64,000 nt of DNA, from the NCBI GenBank assembly GCA_963763325.1, contig CAVXOL010000019.1:372001-436000 (forward strand), read 5' to 3'. This DNA is from JBBECJ01 sp963763325. GTDB taxonomy: Bacteria > Chloroflexota > Chloroflexia > Thermomicrobiales > CFX8. Shown here in pieces: positions 36,606 through 46,065 of the stretch. Made by a program: the position numbers and the translations under genes. Below the pieces are notes generated by a model. It was not told the DNA's origin and did no database searches. It worked only from the letters and a program-made list of their open reading frames with translations. Each line of letters begins with the position of its first letter. Position 1 is the first letter of the stretch.

Positions 36606-38335
36606 TCAGCCCGCAACCTTTCCAGCCTGCATCAACAGGTCCTCGACGATCGGGCCGAGGGCGTAGACCGGGAAGTAGGTGAGCGCCGCAACAATCAGGA
36701 TGACGCCGCAGAGCAGACCTGCCGAACAGCGGCCCAGTCGTCGGCATCGTCCCGGCCGTTTCAGTTCCACGCTTCTTGGCCGCCAGCACACCAGCCAGCG
36801 CGACGATCGGCACAATCATCAGGAAGCGTCCCGCCAGCATGGCGATCCCCAGCAGCGTGTTGTAGTAAGTGGTGTTTGCTGTCAGTCCGGCGAAGGCCGA
36901 GCCGTTGTTGCCGGCAGCCGACGTGAAGGCGTAGAGGATCTCCGTCAGCCCGTGCGGGCCTGGATTGAGCCGGCCAACCAGCCCATCATCGACGACCGCC
37001 GAGAGCGCGGTGAAGCCGAGAATGAACGAGCGGGATGACGAGCAGCGTCAGCATGACCAGCTTCATCTCGCGCGGCTCGATCTTCTTGCCCAGGTATTCT
37101 GGCGTCCGGCCCACCATCAGGCCGGCGATGAAGACGGTCAGGATTGCGAAGATCAGGAAGCCGTAGAGTCCTGCGCCAACACCGCCAAAGATCACCTCGC
37201 CGATGGCGATATTGAGCAGTGGGATCATCCCACCCAGCGGCGTGAACGAGTCATGCATGGAATTAACGGCGCCACAGGATGCTGCCGTCGTGATCGTCGC
37301 AAACAGCGACGAGGCAGTGATGCCGAAGCGCGTTTCCTTGCCCTCCATGTTGCCGCCGGCCTGCTCGCTGGTCGTCTCCTGGGTGACAGCGTCCGGAAGC
37401 AGTTCGTTGCCACGCGCCTCGAAGGTCGTCGTCGCGATCACACCGGCCAGGAAGAGAACCAGCATCGCGCCGAAGATCGTCCATCCCTGGCGCGGGTTGC
37501 CGACCATCCGGCCGAAGGTATAGGTCAGCCCGGCCGGAATCAGGAAGATCGCCAGCATCTGAAGGAAGTTCGTGATGCCGTTCGGGTTCTCGAACGGATG
37601 GGCCGAGTTGGCGTTGAAGAAACCTCCACCATTCGTGCCGATCATCTTGATCGCTTCCTGTGACGCGACCGGCCCGAGTGCGATCTGCTGTGTCCCGCCG
37701 GCCAGCGTCGTCACCTCGCGCGGCGCATCCAGGTTCTGGATGACACCCTGCGAGGCAAGCAGGAGCGCCAGCACGATAGAGAGGGGCAGCAGGATCCAGA
37801 GGACGCTGCGCGTGAGATCGAACCAGAAGTTGCCGACCGCCCGGGCATTGTGGCGCGCAAGACCGCGCACGAGCGCGATCGCGATTGCCATACCGGTCGC
37901 GGCCGAGACGAAGTTCTGGACTGTCAGACCCGTCATCTGCGTCAGGTGGCTCATCGTCGCCTCGCCAGCGTACGATTGCCAGTTCGTGTTGGTCACGAAG
38001 GAGACTGCCGTGTTGAAGGCCAGATCGGGCTTGACAGCCGGCATATCGGCCGGGTTGAGCGGCAGACCACCCTGCAACCGCTGGATGACGTACAGCAGCA
38101 GCACGCCGGCCAGGTTGAAGGCCAGCAGCGCCAGCAGATAGGTTGTCCAGCGCATCTCGCGCCGCTGATCGACGCCCGCCAACCTGTAGACCAGCCGCTC
38201 GACCGGCAGCAACACCGGATCGGCAAACGTTCGCTCGCCGCTGTAGACACGCGCCATATAGACACCGACCGGCTTTGTCAGGAGCGCGAGTGCGGCGACA
38301 TACAGTCCGATCTGAAGTACGGTATTCGCTGTCAT
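36606..38335 (-). CDS. kdpA: potassium-transporting ATPase subunit A (two frameshifts)
   Basis: K+-channel-like pore subunit. ATG 38335 gives MTANTVLQIGLYVAAL; the selectivity-loop motifs TNTNWQSY, GTNGGGFFNANSAHPFENP and ATTTAASCGAVNS are intact in the main frame. Near 37030 the frame breaks after MLTLLVIPL and resumes with ...NNGSAFAGLTANTTYYNT; near 36735 it breaks again and ends ...ALTYFPVYALGPIVEDLL. The four pore repeats and family order are retained in total, about 575 residues, so the breaks are probably read errors. Confidence 0.9.
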
Positions 38336-38561
38336 CAGGTTCTCAACTTTCGTCGCAACCCACGCGCCAGACGGGACCACCGCCCTGGAGCGGACGGCGG
38401 ATTGTGTACCCGAACTGGAGCAGGGAGCCTGACGGTGCGCGGGTGAGACTCACCTCGAGTGATCTGGTTCTCTACGCCACCTGGCGTGATCCGCCTTCGT
38501 GGAACATCAACCAGATTGTCCCAGTGCATGCTTCGCTCGCCTGTCATCTCGAACCATGTCG
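38336..38561. other. gap between kdpF and kdpA
   Basis: kdpF usually abuts kdpA; here 226 bp without a recognised gene separate them. No long hairpin was seen. Confidence 0.5.
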
Positions 38562-38651
38562 CTACATCCTCTCAGGGAAGAGCAGCGTCCATGTCAGGTA
38601 GACGAGCAACGCAACGCCGATCCCAAGTGCGATGACATCACCAGCGCTCAT
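38562..38651 (-). CDS. kdpF: potassium-transporting ATPase subunit F
   Basis: A 29-residue single-helix protein, MSAGDVIALGIGVALLVY and so on to PERM; KdpF stabilises the KdpABC complex in the membrane. ATG 38651 with AAGGAG eight bases upstream. It overlaps the preceding 36-residue gene by ATGA. A long in-frame opening lies upstream and hides it from simple calling. Confidence 0.85.
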   Translation of the reverse strand: MSAGDVIALGIGVALLVYLTWTLLFPERM

Positions 38652-38758
38652 TCTGACGACTCCTTGGGTGCCCCGAGCCGATCGAGCCCGAGCAGATAGG
38701 CCCAGCAGGCCAGAAACGATCCGATTGCCAGGACCAGAAACAACAGGTCCGCCATCAT
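38648..38758 (-). CDS. small membrane protein upstream of kdpF
   Basis: 36 residues, MMADLLFLVLAIGSFLACWA then a short charged tail; one membrane helix. GAGGAG precedes ATG 38758. A similar unnamed small TM gene often precedes kdpF in GC-rich Gram-positive-like genomes. Its stop overlaps the kdpF start, so the two are co-translated. Confidence 0.65.
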   Translation of the reverse strand: MMADLLFLVLAIGSFLACWAYLLGLDRLGAPKESSE

Positions 38759-38969
38759 CTAACTCCTCGCGCGCTGTCCACCCGACGCCGGAACGCCATC
38801 GTCGCCAATCGTTCATTGATGAGGTCTCCGCTGTTCGGGAAACATCAGCACAGTCCCATGCCCGTGCTCCCGGCCAGGATGCGTAACAGATATGGGGCGA
38901 GCCGGCGGTCCATCGAGCCGCTCGCTCAGGGCTATTGACGGTGAGTTCATGATCGTCTTCTGGCGACTC

Positions 38970-39065
38970 ACGCCAGTCCGGGAAGATCAGAACGTACAGC
39001 ATGAAGAGCAGGAACGCAATCCCGAAAATGCGCCCGATCCAGTCGAACATCGTTCCAGCGCTCAT
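38970..39065 (-). pseudogene. kdpF-like TM peptide without its own stop
   Basis: From ATG 39065 the frame reads MSAG, then a hydrophobic helix ending LLFMLYVLIFPDW, close in form to the kdpF product (LLVYLTWTLLFPERM) and with the same MSAG start. The frame has no stop until the true kdpF stop at 38562. It looks like a duplicated kdpF with a lost or frame-hidden stop; a real fused two-helix protein is the alternative. Confidence 0.4.
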
Positions 39066-39176
39066 CGATCTATCCGCTTCCTGCCGGCAGCCTGCTGGTA
39101 CCAACTGCGGCTACGACAACATGACGAACTCGTACGGCAACTCATGTCAGACGCCATTCAGCAGACATCCGAACCC

Positions 39177-39566
39177 TCATCCTCCATCGATATCAGCAGT
39201 GATCGGATGGCCGGCAGATTCGACGAGCCGCGCCAACGTCTCGATCGGAAACGGCTTGTTGAGGACTGCGTCAGGCTGAAACTGCTCCAACCGCTTCTCT
39301 GACGGCGGGACGGCTGAGAGGATGACAACAGCCGGCTGCCTGGTCACACGATCGCTCGTCTGACGTAACCAGCGGAGAACATCCCAGCCAGTGTCATCAG
39401 GCAGGTTGATGTCGAGCAGGAGAACATCGACCTGATGCCCGGCGAGCAACACGCGCGCATCAGCCACCGTCCCGGCTTCCAACACCTCGTGGCCGAGCGC
39501 TCGGAGGTAACGCGCCAGAATGCCGCGTAAGCGATCCTCGTCTTCAACGAGTAGTACGGATTTCAT
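39177..39566 (-). CDS. stand-alone receiver-domain response regulator
   Basis: 129 residues, receiver domain only: LLVEDEDRLR acidic pocket, phospho-acceptor in LLLDINLPDD, Ser in VILSAVPP, and Lys in NKPFPIE. No output domain, like CheY or Spo0F. ATG 39566 follows GAGGGGACG; the frame begins earlier but without similarity. It is the first gene in the direction of the kdp cluster, so it may carry K+-related signals. Confidence 0.85.
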   Translation of the reverse strand: MKSVLLVEDEDRLRGILARYLRALGHEVLEAGTVADARVLLAGHQVDVLLLDINLPDDTGWDVLRWLRQTSDRVTRQPAVVILSAVPPSEKRLEQFQPDAVLNKPFPIETLARLVESAGHPITADIDGG

Positions 39567-39640
39567 AGACGACGTCCCCTCAGCGCGGACAGGCACGACA
39601 GCGACTACTCAAGACTGATGTCACTATCACCCAAACCGCG

Positions 39641-39693
39641 TCAGGGATGTATCAAGGGATGTGGGCCATCGCATCAGGATCGTGTCAGGATCG
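39641..39693. promoter_or_regulatory. 11-bp-phased direct repeats upstream of the receiver gene/kdp cluster
   Basis: TCAGGGATG (39641), TCAAGGGATG (39652), TCAGGATCG (39674) and TCAGGATCG (39685) are spaced 11, 22 and 11 bp. One-helical-turn direct repeats are typical sites for OmpR-family regulators. Confidence 0.5.
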
Positions 39694-39809
39694 CAGCCTG
39701 ACAGGTTTGGAGAGCCCAACCTGAACCGCCGTCCGGCTCACTCCTGGAGAACCCGGGAGGCATCGGCAATCGCTGCCCACGGATTCACGCTACTGAGGGG
39801 AAGGAGGCA

Positions 39810-40833
39810 TCAATAGCCTCGGCCGCGATCGACGACATTGCGGAGCGGCTCGCCGGCCAGGAAGCGCCGCAGGTTGTCGGCAAACAGCGCAACGATGTTG
39901 TCACCAATGTACGGCGACGAGTGCGAATCGTGCGGGATGATCGTGACGCCGGGCATGTCCCAGAGCGGATGTTCGACCGGCAACGGTTCCTGCGGGTGGG
40001 CATCGAGGTAGGCGCCGGATAGAGTGCCGTCCTCCAGCGCTGCCAGCAGGGCAGGTTCCTGGACGACCTTCCCGCGCGAGACGTTCAGCAGATACGCGCC
40101 GCGCTTCGTGGCTGCGAACTCGTCCGGCCCGATCAACCCTTCGGTCGCCGGGGTCAACGGGCAGGCAATCACGATGTAGTCGGCTTCAGCCAGCATCTCG
40201 ATCAGGTCACCGGGGCCGCCGACGCGCTCGAAACCGTCGAGTGGAGCCGGTGTCGCGCGGATACCAAGCAGACGCATCCGAAAAGCGCTCGCCAGCCGGG
40301 CCGTTGCCATGCCGATATTGCCGGTGCCGATGACGAGCATCGTCTGGCCGCGCAGCTCGCGACAGTGCAGTTCCTCCCAACGTCGCTCGCGCTGCCGCTC
40401 GGCCCGTTCCGGCAACCGCTTGGCATGTGACAGCACCCCGGCCATCACGCTCTCAGCCAGCGCATCGGCATGGACACCAGCCGCGTTCGTCAGTAGCACA
40501 TCGTCTACCCAGCAGCCCCAGGTTCAGGATGTGACCGACGCCGCTGCTGCACGACTGGACCCAGCGCAACCGCGGCGTCACGAGCCGCGCGAATCCCTCG
40601 GCGGGGATCTCGTCCAGGTAGGGCTCATTGCCGCTCGCCTCAATCAGCAGCACATCGGCCGGGTCCGGCACCTCGCCACGTTCCAGTTCAGCGCGGGTGG
40701 TGTGAATCAGCACTATCTGTTCCGAAACGCCCTCGATCTGCTCGACGTGCGCCTCCGTCAGCCAGCGCCCGTCAGGGAACGGCTGCTGATACGACCTCGG
40801 CACTCCCGCAACAACCACTCGAACCTGCGGCAT
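39810..40833 (-). CDS. D-isomer-specific 2-hydroxyacid dehydrogenase (frameshift near 40500)
   Basis: About 340 residues after repair. ATG 40833 follows GGAGGGAGG. The N-terminal catalytic domain runs to RWVQSCSSGVGHILN; one indel near 40500 then leads to VDDVLLTNAAGVHADALAES. The Rossmann turn is VIGTGNIGMATA; catalytic Arg in LNVSRGKVV, Glu in HPQEPLPV, His in IPHDSHSS. It is a second family member beside that at 21585-22535, with the same terminal NVVD-x-RGY ending. Substrate unknown. Confidence 0.85.
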
Positions 40834-40946
40834 CGACGCCTCCCTCCGATCGGCACACATCATCGGTGCTATCGCTTGAAGATGCCAGCAGGACGCTGGA
40901 AACTGATGGCGACACGCTCCGCTTGAAAATGAGTCGCCAACAGCAA

Positions 40947-40992
40947 AAGATCTCTCCTTATCTGGCCATCGAATAGCCAGCGGAGAGATCCT
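40947..40992. terminator. hairpin downstream of the 41020 gene
   Basis: AGATCTCTCC pairs with GGAGAGATC, and an inner CTGGC/GCCAG stem lies in the loop. The outer wording resembles part of the 21371-21454 inverted repeat. Confidence 0.5.
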
Positions 40993-41019
40993 TCACCGCA
41001 GTTCACGATGACAAACGGG

Positions 41020-41583
41020 TCAGCGCCAGAGGCGCTGAAGGTCGGTCAGGTCGTCTGTGTCGGTCCGTTCCTCGCGGGCAGCTAGGATGAGCGGTGCCGG
41101 GCGGTAGCCATAGGCGCGCGGGCGAAGTTGGCGGGCGTCCCGCTCGGTGACGATGCGTATATCCAGGTAGCCGGACGCCAGCGGTGTCAAGTCTCGGCCA
41201 ATTGCTTCGCTGAGGGCGTCGTTCAGGGAGTTGACGATCGCGTCGAGTGCCGATGTCCGCAACTCGACGCGGACGATCAGGCAGATCGGCTCGAACATCG
41301 TCGGCTGCTCCGGCGCGCACTCCTCGGCGGCCGGGACGTCCTGCTCCTCGTAGACGGCGATGACGTTACTGTCCAGCGAGAGCAGCAGCGACGCCACCTG
41401 CCGGGCCAGCTCGAAGCGGAAGTACATGCTGGCGTCGGCATCACCCGCGATCAGCCGGCGGCGAGTCTCGGTGACGTTGCCGAGCCCCAGCCGGCCCGTC
41501 GCGACGGCGACCGCCGCGTTCACCATCTGTGGGGTCACCTCTGCCAGATCGACCGTGGCGCGAGGGGTGAAGGACATGCTCAT
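41020..41583 (-). CDS. conserved-looking protein of unknown function
   Basis: 187 residues from ATG 41583 (GAGGATCGC upstream). The order is a helical N-terminal part (TPQMVNAAVAVATGRLGLG) with a regular alpha pattern, then beta strands (PICLIVRVELRTSAL), then a variable tail. No motif or membrane segment is recognised. It sits 35 bp after glutamate dehydrogenase on the same strand and may be co-transcribed with it. Confidence 0.6.
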   Translation of the reverse strand: MSMSFTPRATVDLAEVTPQMVNAAVAVATGRLGLGNVTETRRRLIAGDADASMYFRFELARQVASLLLSLDSNVIAVYEEQDVPAAEECAPEQPTMFEPICLIVRVELRTSALDAIVNSLNDALSEAIGRDLTPLASGYLDIRIVTERDARQLRPRAYGYRPAPLILAAREERTDTDDLTDLQRLWR

Positions 41584-41618
41584 GCGATCCTCAGTTCCAG
41601 CGACAGGGTGATAGGTCA

Positions 41619-42944
41619 TCAGGATCGGGCCGCGACATCCCAGCGTAGCCGTGCGGCTATTGCAACGCGCTCCAGCGCAATCAGGAACGCAGCCTGGCGA
41701 AGGGTTATACCTTCAACGTCAGCCCGAACGACGACCGTATTGAACGCGTCCGTCATCATCGCGTCGAGCCGCTCGCGGACATCGACCAGCGTCCAGCGCT
41801 GGCCCTGCAAGCCCTGAAGCCACTCGAAGTACGAGACGACGACCCCACCAGCGTTCGCGAGGATGTCGGGAACGATCAGGACGCCCCGGCTGGCGAGGAT
41901 CGCGTCAGCCTCGCTCGTCGTCGGGCCGTTGGCACCCTCGACGATGATCCGCGCCCGGACGTAGTCAGCGTTCGCGCCGTTAATCTGTCCTTCGAGCGCG
42001 GCTGGAATCAGCACGTCACAGTTGAGCAGCAGGATGTCGGCGTTCGAGATCGGCTCGGCGTCTTCGCCGATATAGCCTTCGAGCAACCGCTTCGGGTGAT
42101 TGTTAACATGCTCGTTGATGCGGGTGATGTCGAGGCCATCCGGGTTGTAGAGCCCACCGCTGACATCACTGATCGCGACGATCCTGCAGCCGGCCTCGGC
42201 CAGGAAGCGGACGGCATCGTAGCCGACCTTGCCGTAACCCTGAACGACGATCCGCGCCTCATCCAGCGGGATACCAACCCGGGTCAGCATCAGTTTCGCC
42301 GTCAGCGCAACGCCGCGCCCGGTCGATTCCCCGCGTCCCTCGCTACCGCCGAGCGCGATCGGCTTGCCGGTAACGACGGCGGGATCGTAGGTGCCGGTGA
42401 CTCGCTCGTACTCATCGAGGAACCAGCCCATCGTCTGGTCGCTGGTGTTGACATCCGGCGCCGGAACGTCGACACGCGATCCAATGAATGGCGCGAGAGC
42501 CGCAGCGTAGGCACGTGTCAACCGCGCCTGTTCGCTCGTCGACAGCCGCGTCGGATCGACCGAGACGCCGCCCTTAGCGCCGCCGTACGGCAGATTCAGC
42601 AGCGAGCACTTCCAGGTCATCAGACTCGCCAGGCCGCGCACCTCATCAATATCGACATCGGGGTGATAGCGGAAGCCGCCCTTGGCGGGACCAAGCAGCC
42701 GCGAGTGCTGGACACGATAGCCCTTGAAGACGTGGATGGTGCCATTGTCCATCTCGACCGGCAGCGCGACATTGATCTCACGCTCCGGCGTCTCGATCAG
42801 TTGCAGCAGTCCATCAGCGAGCCCCAACCGCTTCGCGGCGGCGCGCACATGCGCGGTCGCGTCACGCAGCAGCTGTGACCCCTGCGATTCCCGCTCGATG
42901 ACCATCGTTGCCGTTGTCGTCGTCCTCGGCTGCGTTTCCTGCAT
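41619..42944 (-). CDS. glutamate dehydrogenase
   Basis: 441 residues; NAD(P)-linked oxidative deamination of glutamate. Family motifs: RVQHSRLLGPAKGGFRYHP, LPYGGAKGGV with the catalytic Lys, APDVNTSDQTMGW, and the Rossmann turn VVQGYGKVGYDA. C-terminal GPTTSEAD and LANAGGVVVSYFEW are also typical. Hexameric in relatives. ATG 42944. Putative phased repeats at 43027-43077 suggest control by an OmpR-type regulator, perhaps the one encoded immediately upstream. Confidence 0.95.
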   Translation of the reverse strand: MQETQPRTTTTATMVIERESQGSQLLRDATAHVRAAAKRLGLADGLLQLIETPEREINVALPVEMDNGTIHVFKGYRVQHSRLLGPAKGGFRYHPDVDIDEVRGLASLMTWKCSLLNLPYGGAKGGVSVDPTRLSTSEQARLTRAYAAALAPFIGSRVDVPAPDVNTSDQTMGWFLDEYERVTGTYDPAVVTGKPIALGGSEGRGESTGRGVALTAKLMLTRVGIPLDEARIVVQGYGKVGYDAVRFLAEAGCRIVAISDVSGGLYNPDGLDITRINEHVNNHPKRLLEGYIGEDAEPISNADILLLNCDVLIPAALEGQINGANADYVRARIIVEGANGPTTSEADAILASRGVLIVPDILANAGGVVVSYFEWLQGLQGQRWTLVDVRERLDAMMTDAFNTVVVRADVEGITLRQAAFLIALERVAIAARLRWDVAARS

Positions 42945-43026
42945 CTGCTGGCGTCCTCATCCTTCGCGTAGACATCCGTATGCCGCTTTGCCTTCAAGCC
43001 ACGCCTCTAAGCCTGCCTGGCAGACC

Positions 43027-43077
43027 GTGAGAGCCGGATGAGAACGGAGAAGGAAGGCATGAGAATGTCATGAGAAT
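43027..43077. promoter_or_regulatory. phased TGAGA-type direct repeats upstream of glutamate dehydrogenase
   Basis: GTGAGAG (43027), ATGAGAA (43038), ATGAGAAT (43059) and ATGAGAAT (43070) recur at about 11 and 21 bp. The best pair is ATGAGAATGTCATGAGAAT. The spacing fits tandem OmpR/PhoB-type binding. Confidence 0.55.
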
Positions 43078-43120
43078 CTCGGGAATCGGGAGCCGGGGCG
43101 GTGAACGCCGTATCCTCCTC

Positions 43121-43164
43121 GTAGGGACATGTCTCAGACCTGTCCGCGCCGTGAGGCGCCCGCG
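43121..43164. repeat. solo arm of the MITE-like family
   Basis: Starts GTAGGGACATGTCTCAGACC and continues TGTCCGCGCCGTGAGGCGCC: nearly the arm of 24827-24869, joined to the ending of the 46588 arm. No partner arm is nearby. Confidence 0.6.
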
Positions 43165-43216
43165 TCGGTCGAGCATGTATCAGGAGGAAGGTACGGCGTT
43201 CACTTCCCCCAACCCG

Positions 43217-43930
43217 TCACGTCGCGGTGCTGAGGCTGTACCCAACTCCCGGTCGGGTGATCAGGTAGCGCGGGTGCTTGGGGTCGGGTTCGAGCTTCTG
43301 GCGCAGGTAGCGGATGTAGGTGCGCAGGTAGTCGACCTCGTCACGGTACTCGATACCCCAGACCTCCGTCAGCAGGGCCGTGTGAGTCATGACGCGGTCG
43401 GGCTGGCGGGCGAGGGCCAGCAGCAGGCGGTATTCGGTCGGTGTCAGGTGGACCGGCTCGCTGGATACCGAGACCCGTTGCGAGGCGAGATTGATCGTCA
43501 GCTCGCCAACCTCGATGACGGCCGGGCTGTCCTGCTTGACCTGTGTTCGCCGCAGGACAGCCTGGACGCGTGCCAGTAGCTCACGCGCGCTGAAGGGCTT
43601 CGTGATGTAGTCGTCAGCTCCGGCATCGAACCCGGCCAGCTTCTCTTCCTCGCGGGCGCTGGCCGTCAGCATGACGACTGGCACCATCGAGAACGCGCGA
43701 ATCCGGCGGCAGATCTCGAAGCCGTCCATCCCACCTGGCAGCCTCAGATCGAGCAGGACGAGGTCGGGCATTTCCAGCGCGACCTGCTCCAACGCCCGTT
43801 CGCCGGTCGGGGTGACCGTCACGCGGTAGCCCTGCGATTCGAGGACGGCGCGGATCAGCCGCACCAGTCGCGCCTCGTCCTCAACGACCAGGATCTTTGC
43901 GTCCAACGCCTGTCCAGCCGGCTCAGTCAT
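43217..43930 (-). CDS. OmpR/PhoB-family response regulator
   Basis: 237 residues. Receiver domain with VVEDEARLVR, phospho-acceptor in LVLLDLRLPGG, TAS, and Lys in ITKPFSA; then a winged-helix output domain with LTPTEYRLLLALARQ and the RYLRQKLEPDPKHPRY recognition region. ATG 43930 overlaps the histidine kinase gene by eight bases, so kinase and regulator form an operon. Targets may include the direct repeats upstream of glutamate dehydrogenase and the kdp cluster (inference). Confidence 0.93.
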   Translation of the reverse strand: MTEPAGQALDAKILVVEDEARLVRLIRAVLESQGYRVTVTPTGERALEQVALEMPDLVLLDLRLPGGMDGFEICRRIRAFSMVPVVMLTASAREEEKLAGFDAGADDYITKPFSARELLARVQAVLRRTQVKQDSPAVIEVGELTINLASQRVSVSSEPVHLTPTEYRLLLALARQPDRVMTHTALLTEVWGIEYRDEVDYLRTYIRYLRQKLEPDPKHPRYLITRPGVGYSLSTAT

Positions 43931-45022
43931 CGGCGTTGTCAATTCCACGCCGCGGGACCGTGAACGAAAGCGTCGTCCCACTCCCGAGTGTGCTTTCGGC
44001 CCAGATTCTGCCCCCCAACGCGCGGACGATCGCGTCGCTGATCGGCAGACCGAGGCCGGTCCCGGAGACTTGAGGCCCGACGCTCGACCTGGCCCGGAAG
44101 AAACGCTCGAACAGCTTGTTGAGATGCTCCGGCGAGATCCCGATCCCCTGGTCACTGACGCTGATGATCACTTCGCGCGGCCTGACCGAGCCACGGACGA
44201 CGATCATCCCGCCATTCGGCGAGTACTTGACCGCATTGTCAACCAGGTTGGTCAGCACCTGCTCGATCCGCTGGGCGTCAGTCTCGATGACCGGGAACTC
44301 GTCCGGGAAGGTGACGATGAAGCGATGCTTGTCCGAACGGATCTGCATGTTGTCGACGACCCGCTTGACGATCCGTGGAACGAGGATCGGCTCCGGCAGA
44401 TCCTGATCTCACCTGCCTCGATCGCAGCCGAATCGAGAATGTCGGTGATGAGGCGCGCGAGGTGGTCGCTCTCCTCGTCGATAGCGGTCAGAAACTCGGT
44501 CCGGCTCTCAGTGTCCCACTCGACATCGTCAAGAAGCAGCGCCGTCGCGTAGCCCTTGATCGACGCAAGCGGCGTCCGCATCTCGTGGGAGAGCATCGAG
44601 ACGATATCGAGCTTCAGTTCGGCTGCCTCGTTCAATAGACTGCGATGCTCGTCGGCGACCTGCTGCCGCGTCACGATCGCCGTCGCCAGCAGGTCGGCGA
44701 CCCGCTCCAGCGCCTGTTCGGTTCCGCTTGCCAGCGCGGCATCGTCCGGCCCGGCGTCGATCACGATCCCGCCGATAAGCCGATTCGCGTGGTGCATCGG
44801 CACACAGACCTGATGCAACGTCCCAATCTCCGGCGGATTGACGTTCAGGCTGACCGGATCGATCAGCACGACCTGGCAGGCCGCCCCCGGCAGGACGTGT
44901 TCGACGATCACACGCGGCGCGATATCGACCAGGTCCTCGACCGTCCCGGCAGCCAGAAACGCCCGGCAGACGGCGAACAACCCTGCGTCCAATTCAACGA
45001 CCCGATCGTCCGTCGCCATCAA
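43923..45022 (-). CDS. GAF-domain sensor histidine kinase (frameshift near 44404)
   Basis: About 365 residues. A GAF-like domain (1-130) with no membrane segment, then HisKA with MLSHEMRTPLASIKG (phospho-His), and HATPase_c with N-box VLTNLVDNAVKYS, G1 SDQGIGIS and G2 GTGLGLPISD. One indel near 44404 separates HisKA from HATPase; the restored junction reads EAGEIR then DLPEPILVPRIVKRV. Predicted soluble sensor reacting to an intracellular signal. Cognate regulator overlaps at the 3' end. Confidence 0.9.
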
Positions 45023-45133
45023 TCCGACTTGTCCTGGCCAAACCGGCGCAATCGTAGGATTCTACCGACTCGCGTCCGGTGTGTCTGCGACGTGTTCCCA
45101 TAACTGAATACATCAATCGTAGATCCTCATCGA

Positions 45134-45961
45134 TCAGCTCAACGCGACGTCCAGCGTCATCATGACGACGAAGCCGAGCAGCGTCCCGAGCGTCGCCAGG
45201 TCGGTGTGATTGCCTGCCTGCGACTCAGGGATGAGCTGTTCGATGACGACATACAGCATCGCACCGGCTGCGAAGGCCAGCGCGTACGGCAGGATCGGTG
45301 TGATGGCGACGACCGCCAGCGCGCCGATGACGGCCGCGACCGGCTCGACCGAGGCAGAGAGTTGGCCATACCAGAAACTCTTCAGCCGCGAGACGCCCTC
45401 ACGCCGCAAGGGCATCGCGACCGCAATCCCTTCCGGGAAGTTCTGTATACCGATCCCGAGCGCGAGCGTCACGGCTCCGGCCAGGGTCGCGCCATTGCCA
45501 ACGTCGGATTCGATCGCCACCGCTCCGAATGCGACACCTACCGCCAGCCCCTCGGGGATGTTATGAAGCGTGATCGCAAGCACCAGCAACGTCGTCCGCC
45601 GCCAGGCCGTCTCGACACCCTCGGCCTCGCTCATCGGCTGGCCCAGGTGCAGGTGTGGCATGAACTGGTCCGCCAGCCGCAGAAAGGCCGCGCCGAGCAT
45701 GATACCGGCAGCAGCCGGAAACCAGCCGGGCGCCCACGATTCAGACTCCTCAACCAGCTCAATCGCCGGGATCAGCAGCGACCAGACACTGGCGGCGATC
45801 ATGACACCGGCCGCGAAGCCAAGCATCGAATCCAGCAGCCGCTGCGACATTCGGCCGATAAGGAGGACAACCGCCGCACCCAGCGCCGTCACGAACCAGG
45901 TAAAGCCACCAGCCAGCGCCGCCTGCGCCACCGGGTCCAGATCCCGAAACCAGTCGATCAT
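45134..45961 (-). CDS. ZIP-family zinc/metal transporter, ZupT-like
   Basis: 275 residues, eight membrane segments. Metal-binding signatures ITLHNIPEGLAVG and GIQNFPEGIAV are typical of GufA/ZupT-type carriers. A His-containing cytoplasmic loop (FMPHLHLGQ) lies between TM3 and TM4. ATG 45961 with AAAGG upstream. It carries Zn(II), Fe(II) or Mn(II) inward. Distinct from the operon ZIP at 3251-4478, which has an outer domain and different signatures. Confidence 0.92.
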   Translation of the reverse strand: MIDWFRDLDPVAQAALAGGFTWFVTALGAAVVLLIGRMSQRLLDSMLGFAAGVMIAASVWSLLIPAIELVEESESWAPGWFPAAAGIMLGAAFLRLADQFMPHLHLGQPMSEAEGVETAWRRTTLLVLAITLHNIPEGLAVGVAFGAVAIESDVGNGATLAGAVTLALGIGIQNFPEGIAVAMPLRREGVSRLKSFWYGQLSASVEPVAAVIGALAVVAITPILPYALAFAAGAMLYVVIEQLIPESQAGNHTDLATLGTLLGFVVMMTLDVALS

Positions 45962-45973
45962 GTCGACCTTTCC

Positions 45974-46008
45974 GTGCTGCGTGCTGCGTGACGTGTGGCG
46001 CGTGCGAT
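45974..46008. repeat. tandem 7-base words (GTGCTGC type)
   Basis: GTGCTGC, GTGCTGC, GTGACGT, GTGGCGC and GTGCGAT are consecutive between divergent genes. Confidence 0.6.
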
Positions 46009-46065
46009 ACTGCCGCGAGGTGCGTGGTCAATTTACATACCATCACTGAACCAGAAGGGTGACCG

